Shown in pieces: positions 1-6,426 of a DNA stretch of 9,657 nucleotides. Below the pieces are notes generated by a model. It was given only the letters and a program-made list of their open reading frames with translations, did not search any database and was not told the origin of the DNA. Both the position numbers and the translations under genes were made by a program. Source of the stretch: Bacteroidota bacterium (lineage in GTDB: Bacteria; Bacteroidota; Ignavibacteria; Kapaibacteriales; UBA2268); the NCBI GenBank assembly GCA_027371665.1, contig DAHXMP010000267.1, positions 1-9,657 on the forward strand, in the 5' to 3' direction. How positions within the stretch are numbered: the first letter of the stretch is position 1; each line of letters starts with the position of its first letter.

Positions 1-622
1 GTGGGAAATAAGGTATATTCAAATCGCCATATTTCACATTATTAATTTTTTCATTTACAGGATAACCGAATTTACGTGATAATGTTATATTTTCTCTATA
101 CATAGAACTATCAGGAGAAGGAATTCCATAAGGATAGGAAAAATAAGCATAATTATCCACTGCCCAAATTAAACCGTAATCACAATTTATAGAATCCGGA
201 GAACAAACAACAGAATCTAAGGACTTTGATACAACATTATAATAATAAAAGACATTATTATCAGTTCTGAATCGTAATGTAACATTATCATTCCCCCATT
301 GAAGAGTAGTACCCCACCAAGAAGAAACATTTGAAAATTTTAATTTTGTATTAGTTTTATTGCTAATATTGTATATCCAAATACCAAAAATACTATCAGC
401 ATCATTAAAACCACCTGACTGATAAGAAAGCCATTTGCCATCTTTCGAAACAAATAAATTATTTACATATGTTTTTAAACGGTAAGGCTCCCACGGAGAA
501 ATATCATATTCGGGAATCCATCCATATTCTAATTCTTCAGATTTTACATAAGTTGTATCTATCTGGGAATAGGAATTTAAAATATTTAAAAATAATATTA
601 AAAATAAAATAAATTTTTTCAT
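1..622 (-). CDS. Exported protein with TolB/PD40-like propeller signature, C-terminus beyond the window
   Basis: The gene starts at ATG 622 on the minus strand and is still open at base 1; 207 residues are visible. Residues 1-20 form a signal peptide: MKKF, a Leu/Ile/Phe-rich core, then SYSQ with likely cleavage before or at the Gln. Around residues 55-90 the pattern LFVSKDGKWLSYQSG followed by IWIYNISN resembles the PD40/TolB-type beta-propeller repeat ('spDGkwiaf...iwvydl'); this is a motif-level resemblance only. The rest is rich in aromatic residues and Asn, as in secreted Bacteroidota proteins. The start is 8 bases after the protease stop, and an AGAGG ribosome binding site overlaps that stop, so the two genes are probably co-transcribed and translationally coupled. 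Its role is unknown; it may accompany or be processed by the protease. Whether it carries a type IX sorting tail cannot be seen. Confidence 0.8.
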   Translation of the reverse strand, partial: MKKFILFLILFLNILNSYSQIDTTYVKSEELEYGWIPEYDISPWEPYRLKTYVNNLFVSKDGKWLSYQSGGFNDADSIFGIWIYNISNKTNTKLKFSNVSSWWGTTLQWGNDNVTLRFRTDNNVFYYYNVVSKSLDSVVCSPDSINCDYGLIWAVDNYAYFSYPYGIPSPDSSMYRENITLSRKFGYPVNEKINNVKYGDLNIPYFP

Positions 623-627
623 TTTTG

Positions 628-632
628 CCTCT
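628..632 (-). promoter_or_regulatory. Shine-Dalgarno overlapping the upstream stop codon
   Basis: The coding strand reads TAGAGGCAAAAATG: AGAGG lies inside and just after the protease TAG stop, 5 bases before the ATG at 622. This supports that start and suggests translational coupling between the two minus-strand genes. Confidence 0.6.
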
Positions 633-3600
633 AATTTGTTTGTAAATATTTACAAATACCTACTGAATTATTTGATTTTAATACTAAAAGATAAATCCCA
701 TAAGACAAATTATCTGCTTTAATTGAAATTCTTTGTTCATTAGAATTATTCCACGTATCTCTTTTTGTAAAAATAATCTTATTCCCTAATATATCATAAA
801 CTGATAGTTCAATAGGGCCAGGCTCATCCATTTTATAATGAATAACTATATAATTACTCCCAAATAATTTATTTTGTTCACACCCTATTGTAATTTTATT
901 AGGCTTAAATATTTTGTTTTCAGAAACAGAATTGGGGTATTTCTTACCCCAAACCGTATAACGATATACTACATCATCTGGTTCACAGGGGAACCACCCT
1001 TTGTAGCCCTGGTCAGGGTTCCCGGCTTCATCTTTATTCCAGACTTCATAACAATAAGTCTCAAGAGTGACAACATCATTCCTATACGATATATCTCTCA
1101 GATTATTGAAATTGAATTTTTCGTCACCGGGCATACCATCGCCAACGACTCTGCAGTAACCTCTTACAGCTATATATTGATCTGGCTTAGGTTTATATTT
1201 CTCATCAAGTTCTATTGGTTGTACTCTGCTCCATCCTTTAGTTCCCTTACCACCTAATCCCCAGCTTCTTGCTATTTCCCAATCTGTTAATGTATTTTCT
1301 TTATGAATCTTATATCTTTTAGCACGATAATCATATTTTCCTATTTGTGTTGGGGGTAATAAAGGTTCTTCATCACTTTGTGAACAAGGTCCTAAAACAA
1401 GAAAATTATTTATATCAGTTTCTTCAACAATATTTCCTCCGGTTTCAGTAAAATGCCTTAGTTCATAAGGAATTTCCATAAATTCAAGTGCTTTATCGGC
1501 TTTCAACATTCCATATCCAGTTTCTGCATCATATCCATTTGTATCTTTTAACCATGCATCATAATAATATTCATAATTCAAATCTAAAGCACTAATACAT
1601 AATAACCCATGAACATCTTCTGGATATAATTGTTCAATATTTTCATTCTCATGTCTTAAATATTTCGAAAGAATAAGTGAACCAACCGCCGCTACTTGAG
1701 GTGTCGCTCCGCTTGTATGGCCCCATGGAGAATGATAAGTACCATCATTTGAAATCACTTCATTAAAATACTCTGGATGTTGTAAATATGATTCTGCATC
1801 TACTCCACTAGCCATAATATCCAATCCATAACCAAAATTTGATACCGATTTGGAACGAGAAGGCACAAAAGTATGATTGTATGATTCATAAAAATCATAA
1901 GCTCCAACAGCCATAATTTTATTATATTCATAATCAGCAGGATAGCATGTAAGATTCTTGTCATCATTACCTTTTGCTGCAAAACAAGCTACACCAAGAT
2001 TATATGCAAAATCGAGTGCTTGCCTGCATTCCTCGCAATATATAGCCTCGCCAATGCTCGCGGTTATTATATGAACACCATATCCCTGATTTCCTGAAGT
2101 AGATGCTGCAGCAGTACACCATGCATCAACTAAATTTTTCTGATTAATTTCCGATTGTGCACTTTGATAGCATTTTAGTCCATATAAACTAACACCCCCA
2201 ACGACTGCTGGTGGTTGTAAGTTTTCATCATACCAACCTCCTGCTATACTTGCTACACCTAAAGAATTATTTGTAATAGCACCTATAAAACTCGATACCG
2301 GTGTCCCATGCCACCCGCCTTTGACACCTGGTTCTCCTTCATCAGATTCATTTGTCATAGTAAAAGGTGGCGGTTGGGTTTGGTCATTAGGTTTATAACC
2401 AAAGTATTTTCCAGCAACAAATCTTTTATCTGGGCCAATACCTCCTCCAAATTCCGGAAGTAAATAATTAAAGCCATTATCAATAATGCCGACTTTAATA
2501 TCTCTGTTGCCTCTTTCATAATCCCATGCCACAGGCATATTACAGCCAAATTCTTCTTGCAAATTTTTTTGATCAGATAAGAAGTAAGTATCGTTTGGTG
2601 GTTCACCATCCATTGTGAAATAATAATTTAATTCTGCAAAAATTATTGCTTTGCCACAAAATCTTAGGAGTAATGGAATTAATAATCCAGCTACTGAATC
2701 TCTATTGAATTTTACAATGTAACTATTCCAAAACGGCGGAGTTTTAATAGTATCACCATTCCTGGTAAATGATAATGTATCAACACATGGACTAAAAGTT
2801 GTAAATTGACACATTGTTACAGCACCACTATCAAGTAGAAATTGTAATAGTTCTCTATTAAGAATTATATTTGAATCAACAGGGAAACATCCGGTACCAT
2901 CCGGGATCATAGAAAGTGTTTTTGGGAGTTGTTCTTTTGTTATTGGCGGATTATGATAATAATTCCAATAATCACAGATTAATTGTTTGTTTATAATTTC
3001 TTGTTTAAACCATATTGTTAATGTATTAGGTGAACAGTTACTTACTATAGGTTTGCCGCTAAGCCAGCCGCTTGGTATGTCGTGGCTGCTCAGGACATCG
3101 TGGCAGGTATGCTGGTATCCATCGCAGGGATTGATTTGGTCATTTCCTTCGGTGCTGTCATGGTTAATGAGATATGCTCCATGTTCGGATGAGAGATAGA
3201 GCCTGTATAATGTCTGGTAGCAATGAGTTGTGTCACAGCTTTTTAAAGCGAAGCCGTCAGTGCTGTCCACATACCAGCATTTTGACGTCCTCAATGTTAC
3301 AGAAATATTTCTTAACCAAAAGCCTGTCGTGTCAATTGGCAGATATCTGAGAACCTCGTGTATTGCCCCTTTCATTATGTCCTCGACACTGCAATTGCAC
3401 CTATAGCCTTCCTGCGGCTGAACTTTTGTGATTTCAACCTCACGTATGGAGGTCCCCTGTATATTACATATTCTCCATCTCAACGTTATGTTTATAGGGC
3501 AGCATAAAACCGAATCAACCATTACGAAACCGTTATGCTCCTCATAAGTCCAGGATTCACTCGTGCAGATACCATTGCAATCAACGGGACCAACTGTTAA

Positions 3601-3663
3601 TGTAATTGCAGGAGATTTACCCCCCCCCCCCGTAAATTTTGTGCAACCCCCGTGCCGAAACAC
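631..3663 (-). CDS. Subtilisin-family (S8) serine protease with type IX secretion sorting domain; frame separated from its signal peptide
   Basis: The open frame is 1010 residues from a GTG at 3663 (numbering used here). An S8 peptidase domain spans about 375-730: catalytic Asp395 in VGIIDNGF, His452 in GGWHGTPV, oxyanion Asn566 in FAAKGNDD, and Ser651 in GHTSGATPQVAA. About 350 residues precede it, with some 19 cysteines between 29 and 374; I do not recognise this part, which may be a propeptide or binding domain. Residues 740-920 are also unassigned. The last ~85 residues (about 925-1010: ITIGCEQN, then IELSVYDILGNKI and LSYGIYLLVLKS) are a typical type A Por/T9SS C-terminal sorting domain, so the protein should cross the outer membrane. 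The GTG is unlikely to be the true start: it has no ribosome binding site and gives no signal peptide. The natural start is ATG 3716 in another frame, split off by a 12-G tract (3620-3631). As written, the gene is OFF, broken or mis-assembled. The domain assignment is secure; the substrate is unknown. Confidence 0.9.
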   Translation of the reverse strand: MFRHGGCTKFTGGGGKSPAITLTVGPVDCNGICTSESWTYEEHNGFVMVDSVLCCPINITLRWRICNIQGTSIREVEITKVQPQEGYRCNCSVEDIMKGAIHEVLRYLPIDTTGFWLRNISVTLRTSKCWYVDSTDGFALKSCDTTHCYQTLYRLYLSSEHGAYLINHDSTEGNDQINPCDGYQHTCHDVLSSHDIPSGWLSGKPIVSNCSPNTLTIWFKQEIINKQLICDYWNYYHNPPITKEQLPKTLSMIPDGTGCFPVDSNIILNRELLQFLLDSGAVTMCQFTTFSPCVDTLSFTRNGDTIKTPPFWNSYIVKFNRDSVAGLLIPLLLRFCGKAIIFAELNYYFTMDGEPPNDTYFLSDQKNLQEEFGCNMPVAWDYERGNRDIKVGIIDNGFNYLLPEFGGGIGPDKRFVAGKYFGYKPNDQTQPPPFTMTNESDEGEPGVKGGWHGTPVSSFIGAITNNSLGVASIAGGWYDENLQPPAVVGGVSLYGLKCYQSAQSEINQKNLVDAWCTAAASTSGNQGYGVHIITASIGEAIYCEECRQALDFAYNLGVACFAAKGNDDKNLTCYPADYEYNKIMAVGAYDFYESYNHTFVPSRSKSVSNFGYGLDIMASGVDAESYLQHPEYFNEVISNDGTYHSPWGHTSGATPQVAAVGSLILSKYLRHENENIEQLYPEDVHGLLCISALDLNYEYYYDAWLKDTNGYDAETGYGMLKADKALEFMEIPYELRHFTETGGNIVEETDINNFLVLGPCSQSDEEPLLPPTQIGKYDYRAKRYKIHKENTLTDWEIARSWGLGGKGTKGWSRVQPIELDEKYKPKPDQYIAVRGYCRVVGDGMPGDEKFNFNNLRDISYRNDVVTLETYCYEVWNKDEAGNPDQGYKGWFPCEPDDVVYRYTVWGKKYPNSVSENKIFKPNKITIGCEQNKLFGSNYIVIHYKMDEPGPIELSVYDILGNKIIFTKRDTWNNSNEQRISIKADNLSYGIYLLVLKSNNSVGICKYLQTN

Positions 3664-3716
3664 AGGAACAGAAGCGACAATAAAGCCGCGAAGCGAAAAA
3701 ATGATTTGTTTAACAT
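3597..3716 (-). CDS. Signal-peptide leader of the S8 protease, out of frame with it
   Basis: ATG 3716 opens a 39-codon frame ending at TAA 3599-3597. It begins MLNKSFFRF, continues with an Ala/Leu/Phe core and ends the export signal with GTGVAQ (predicted cleavage after Ala25, leaving an N-terminal Gln), followed by NLRGGG encoded by the poly-G run. Three features mark it as the genuine 5' end of the protease gene: the charged N-region plus hydrophobic core, the AAGAGG ribosome binding site 7 bases upstream, and its direct run into the protease coding sequence. With 12 G the frame continues as VNLLQLH and stops. With 11 G it stops immediately after the tract. With 10 or 13 G it reads on as GGKSPAIT into the protease. 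The same bases read from GTG 3663 give the protein's spurious N-terminus. Confidence 0.85.
   Translation of the reverse strand: MLNKSFFRFAALLSLLFLCFGTGVAQNLRGGGVNLLQLH
3620..3631 (-). repeat. Homopolymer tract, 12 G on the coding strand (poly-C on +)
   Basis: Twelve consecutive C on the plus strand in otherwise AT-rich DNA, placed a few codons after the predicted signal peptide cleavage site. Long G/C runs are classical slipped-strand sites for phase variation, and are also prone to sequencing and assembly length errors. Its length sets whether the signal peptide and protease frames are joined (N = 10 or 13) or not (N = 11 or 12). Confidence 0.95.
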
Positions 3717-3723
3717 CTCGGAA

Positions 3724-3729
3724 CCTCTT
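3724..3729 (-). promoter_or_regulatory. Ribosome binding site of the protease signal-peptide start
   Basis: The coding strand has AAGAGG, then 7 bases (TTCCGAG), then ATG at 3716. This strong Shine-Dalgarno decides in favour of ATG 3716 over GTG 3663, which has only a pyrimidine-rich stretch upstream. Confidence 0.7.
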
Positions 3730-3863
3730 AATTTTCTTAATAAATTTTATTTATTTCAAAAAAATATTCTTCGTTCTTCAATGCCCTGCTTACAGTCAAA
3801 CTCCTTTGCCTCTCGTCGAAATGCCTTTGCTATACTATCTTTTGACTGTTATCTTTTTGAGTG

Positions 3864-3889
3864 TCAGTCTGAGCTGAGTCGAAGACTGA
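3864..3889 (+). repeat. REP-like palindrome, copy 1
   Basis: The arms TCAGTCT (3864-3870) and AGACTGA (3883-3889) are perfectly complementary and enclose GAGCTGAGTCGA. The core resembles the dispersed 'CTGAGCGAAGTCGAAG' palindromes common in many bacterial genomes. It pairs with an inverted relative 22 bases further on. Confidence 0.65.
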
Positions 3890-3911
3890 ACATCGTTGAA
3901 ATCACGCAATA

Positions 3912-3937
3912 TCACATTTCGACTTCGCTCAATGTGA
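3912..3937 (-). repeat. REP-like palindrome, copy 2 (inverted orientation)
   Basis: The arms TCACATT (3912-3918) and AATGTGA (3931-3937) enclose TCGACTTCGCTC. Read on the minus strand the loop is GAGCGAAGTCGA, nearly the loop of copy 1 (GAGCTGAGTCGA) in the opposite orientation. The arms differ in sequence from copy 1 but keep pairing, i.e. compensatory change, which supports selection on, or spread as, a hairpin. Confidence 0.65.
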
Positions 3938-4059
3938 CATATCCTAAAACTAAACTATGAAAGTATTCTGACATAACAAAATAAATTTGTGTCATGTTTA
4001 TATATGTAATAACAACTGAAAAAGGAAAAAGTTACAGTGATTTTTTAAATATTTTTTTC

Positions 4060-4067
4060 TATTTTTG
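4060..4067 (+). promoter_or_regulatory. Possible Bacteroidota -7 promoter element for the nuclease gene
   Basis: TATTTTTG matches the Bacteroidota consensus TAnnTTTG, 70 bases before the TTG start at 4138. I do not see a good TTTG box about 20 bases further upstream, so this is a weak call. Confidence 0.3.
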
Positions 4068-4076
4068 CTAAGCTTT

Positions 4077-4094
4077 TAATTATAAATATAATTA
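4077..4094. repeat. Perfect AT palindrome downstream of the promoter-like element
   Basis: TAATTATA-AA-TATAATTA: 8-base arms around AA, 43 bases before the TTG start and 9 bases after the TATTTTTG element. It could be an operator for a dimeric regulator, or simply chance in very AT-rich sequence. Confidence 0.35.
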
Positions 4095-4137
4095 CAATAA
4101 AAATATTCAACAACTTTAAATAAAAATTCTATAAAAA

Positions 4138-5502
4138 TTGAACTTAGAAATAATATTTCTGGGCGGAGCAGGCGAACTTGGTGCCAATTCCGTTTATATC
4201 TATCTCGATGGAACAGGCATAATCATTGATGCGGGGCTCCATCCCCGTAAGCGGGACAGGAATGCCTTTCCTGCTTACGAATGCATTATTGACAAACCGG
4301 TTGATATGCTTATCCTGACACATGCCCATACAGACCATATCGGAGGAATTCCTTTCCTGCTGAAATTTTTCCCTCATGTAAAAACGCTGATGACAAAAGC
4401 CACACGAGACTTAATTGAAATAATGCTTAAGGACACGGCAAAACTCCTGAAAAGTGAGGTCGCAGATGAATATTCAGCAGAAACTTTATCCCTTTATAAA
4501 CCGGAAACACTCGAACGAATCTGGATGCTCGCCGACGGTGTAAATTATGGTGATGAGACTTTTCTTAGGGGATATGGCGGAAGAAGCGATGTCAAAATTG
4601 TATTTTTTCCATCGGGGCATATCCTCGGTTCGGCTTCTGTCTTGCTGGAATGTTCAGGGACTTCGATACTTCACACAGGAGATGTTCAATTCAACGACCA
4701 GGCTATTATTTCTAAGGCGGAAATACCCCGAAGGCACTATGACACTTTGATAACCGAAAGCACAAATGCAGCAAACGAACAATTGCCTTATTATGAGGAT
4801 GAGAAAAAAAGGCTGGCAAAATTTATCAACGACATTGTCAATAAAAACGGCTCAATTTTAATTCCTGCATTTGCTCTCGGGAAAACACAGGAAGTTCTGA
4901 AAATCATTTATTCGTTAATGCGAAAAAATTCATTTCCGACATTGCAGATTTACTCAGGCGGACTCGGGAAAATTATATCAAAGGTATATGACAGGTACTG
5001 TTATGCAGTGCCTTTCATCCAGCCTGGCTTTGAAGTCTCAGACATTCCGCAGGAAGAAATCATAAGAGAGGAGATACTGAAAGGAAAATATTTCAAGGAG
5101 CCTTCCATCGTAATTGCATCGAGCGGGATGATGAACAAAGGCACTTCTTCCTACATACTTGCGAACGAATGGCTGCACCGAAGAAATTTTGGAATAGCAT
5201 TCGTAGGATACCAGGACAAATCATCACCGGGTTATCAGCTCTTAAATTCAAAGGAGGGAGAAGAATTTACTTTCGCAGATGTTCAAAGGATGAGAGCTTG
5301 CGATGTAGATTCATTCAGGTTTACATCTCATGCACGAATCGAGGATTTAATAGGTTTTGCCGTTGATTCAAAGCCAAAACAGGTATTTATCAATCATGGC
5401 GAGCCCGAAGCTATTGAAAATCTAGCTTTGCAATTATCCGGAATAATTGAAGGAGCAAACATTTATTTACCGGAAACCGGGAAAACGTATCAGCTTTTGT
5501 AA
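4138..5502 (+). CDS. Beta-CASP metallo-beta-lactamase ribonuclease, CPSF73/YSH1-like
   Basis: This 454-residue protein is a predicted zinc-dependent cytoplasmic RNA nuclease (endo- and/or 5' exonuclease). The metallo-beta-lactamase motifs are complete: Asp31 region (IIIDAG), HAHTDH at 62-67, His161 in SGHILGSAS and Asp182 in HTGDVQ. A beta-CASP domain is inserted at about 200-395, with motif A Glu207 (TLITEST), motif B His398 (FTSHAR) and motif C His420 (VFINHGEPEA). The C-terminal RMMBL-type segment is present, so the family's catalytic set is intact. The start is TTG: an in-frame TAA lies two codons upstream and no ATG occurs before residue 57, while the family N-terminus (hydrophobic strand then LGGAGELG) follows directly after TTG. 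No Shine-Dalgarno is visible. It is followed by exonuclease III after 59 bases in the same orientation. Targets in this organism cannot be read from sequence; a DNA-active family member is less likely. Confidence 0.92.
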   Translation: MNLEIIFLGGAGELGANSVYIYLDGTGIIIDAGLHPRKRDRNAFPAYECIIDKPVDMLILTHAHTDHIGGIPFLLKFFPHVKTLMTKATRDLIEIMLKDTAKLLKSEVADEYSAETLSLYKPETLERIWMLADGVNYGDETFLRGYGGRSDVKIVFFPSGHILGSASVLLECSGTSILHTGDVQFNDQAIISKAEIPRRHYDTLITESTNAANEQLPYYEDEKKRLAKFINDIVNKNGSILIPAFALGKTQEVLKIIYSLMRKNSFPTLQIYSGGLGKIISKVYDRYCYAVPFIQPGFEVSDIPQEEIIREEILKGKYFKEPSIVIASSGMMNKGTSSYILANEWLHRRNFGIAFVGYQDKSSPGYQLLNSKEGEEFTFADVQRMRACDVDSFRFTSHARIEDLIGFAVDSKPKQVFINHGEPEAIENLALQLSGIIEGANIYLPETGKTYQLL

Positions 5503-5549
5503 ATTTTAATTAAAACACCTATTTTAACAAAATAATATTTTAATAAATC

Positions 5550-5554
5550 AAGGA
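5550..5554 (+). promoter_or_regulatory. Ribosome binding site of xth
   Basis: AAGGA lies 7 bases before ATG 5562 and confirms that start. It contrasts with the nuclease gene upstream and both CHASE2 genes downstream, which lack one. Confidence 0.65.
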
Positions 5555-5561
5555 TAATGCT

Positions 5562-6368
5562 ATGAAAATAATTTCATGGAATATAAACGGATACAGAGCG
5601 ATAACGGGACAAAATCCCAGCAAAAGATACGATAAAATTGTAAAAGAGAATAAGCTTTTTGCTTATATAAAAAAGGAGAACCCGGATATAATCTGCATGC
5701 AGGAAACCAAGGCAAGCCCCGACCAGATTAACGAAGAACTTATTTGTCCTCCGGGCTATCAATATTTTTATAACTCGTCACAGGAAAAAAAGGGCTACAG
5801 CGGCGTTGCAGTCTTCACAAAAACCGAACCCGAAAAAGTAAACTATAAAATCGGCATCGAAAAATTCGATTTGGAAGGTAGAATCATAGAGCTTCATTTT
5901 AAAGATTTCATTCTGTTCGATGTTTATTTCCCCAAAGGATATGAGGACTCGGAAAGGCTCGATTATAAGCTGGAATTTTACGATGTATTTTTCAAACATG
6001 TCGAACCGATGAAAAAAAAGGGAAAGAAAATTATCGTTGCGGGAGATTACAACACTGCACATAAGGAAATAGATCTTGCCCGCCCTGCCGAAAACGTGAA
6101 AACATCTGGCTTCATGCCTATTGAAAGAGTTAAGCTTGATGGACTCATTGAACAAGGATACGTTGACACTTTCCGGCTATTTACGAAAGACGGTGGGCAT
6201 TATACATGGTGGAGCCAGAGGGGAAGAGCAAGAGAGAACAACATCGGATGGCGCATTGATTATTTTTTTGTTACTGAAAACCTAAAATCCGCCCTGAATA
6301 AATCATATATTCAGCCGGAGGTAATAGGTTCTGACCATTGCCCATTGGGGCTTGAGATAAAATTTTAA
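5562..6368 (+). CDS. xth: Exodeoxyribonuclease III / AP endonuclease
   Basis: This 268-residue cytoplasmic base-excision-repair enzyme cuts 5' to abasic sites and removes damaged 3' ends; the length is normal for the family. The exonuclease III motifs run in order: Asn7 in SWNING, Glu48 in MQETKA, Tyr122 in VYFPKGY, Asp162 and Asn164 in GDYNTAH, Asp233 in WRIDYFF, and Asp258-His259 in GSDHCPLG. All metal-binding and catalytic positions known for the family are present. It begins with the family's usual MKIISWNING and has a good ribosome binding site. It lies 59 bases after the beta-CASP nuclease with no obvious terminator between, so the two may share a transcript; no functional link between them is known. 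It ends 58 bases before the first CHASE2 gene, with a promoter candidate in that gap. Confidence 0.96.
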   Translation: MKIISWNINGYRAITGQNPSKRYDKIVKENKLFAYIKKENPDIICMQETKASPDQINEELICPPGYQYFYNSSQEKKGYSGVAVFTKTEPEKVNYKIGIEKFDLEGRIIELHFKDFILFDVYFPKGYEDSERLDYKLEFYDVFFKHVEPMKKKGKKIIVAGDYNTAHKEIDLARPAENVKTSGFMPIERVKLDGLIEQGYVDTFRLFTKDGGHYTWWSQRGRARENNIGWRIDYFFVTENLKSALNKSYIQPEVIGSDHCPLGLEIKF

Positions 6369-6373
6369 TAAAA

Positions 6374-6406
6374 TTTGATTAAGTTATTTCTGATATTATA
6401 ATTTTG
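6374..6406 (+). promoter_or_regulatory. Predicted promoter for the CHASE2 genes
   Basis: TTTG at 6374-6377 and TAATTTTG at 6399-6406 (a full TAnnTTTG match) are separated by 21 bases, the layout of the Bacteroidota primary sigma promoter. Overlapping it is a classic sigma-70 pair, TTGATT (6375-6380) and TATAAT (6397-6402), 16 bases apart. Transcription would start around 6410-6415, shortly before ATG 6427, leaving a very short leader. It starts just after the xth stop, so the CHASE2 cluster can be expressed independently of the upstream nucleases. Confidence 0.55.
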
Positions 6407-6426
6407 TTACATCATTAATTTATTAA

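Larger units (their letters stand above)
3717..4137. other. Divergent intergenic spacer (421 bases)
   Basis: This spacer separates the minus-strand secretory genes from the plus-strand nuclease genes, so both promoters should lie here. It holds the protease ribosome binding site (3724-3729), two inverted REP-like hairpins (3864-3937), a TATTTTTG promoter-like element (4060-4067) and an AT palindrome (4077-4094). I see no convincing gene: the plus-strand frames that cross its left part have no recognisable protein features and overlap the protease 5' end. I could not identify a clear protease promoter. Confidence 0.7.

Noticed and set aside
874..1257. Plus-strand frame of 127 codons antisense to the protease C-terminal half
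   Set aside because: The opposite strand has a well-supported protein with a recognisable sorting domain; this frame shows no features of its own.
3661..3663. GTG as the true protease start
   Set aside because: No ribosome binding site and no signal peptide, although the protein ends in a T9SS sorting domain that requires prior Sec export. ATG 3716 in the neighbouring frame explains both.
3864..3937. The REP-like pair as a CRISPR remnant or rho-independent terminator
   Set aside because: There are only two units, in inverted orientation with different stems and no T tract after either, so neither reading fits.
3563..3960. Two overlapping plus-strand open frames of about 100 codons across the protease 5' end and the spacer
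   Set aside because: They lie antisense to the protease signal peptide and run through the REP-like hairpins, with no domain, signal or ribosome binding site. They are best explained as chance frames.
5778..6155. Minus-strand frame of 125 codons opposite xth
   Set aside because: It is fully contained in a confidently identified exonuclease III gene; its translation has no recognisable motif.
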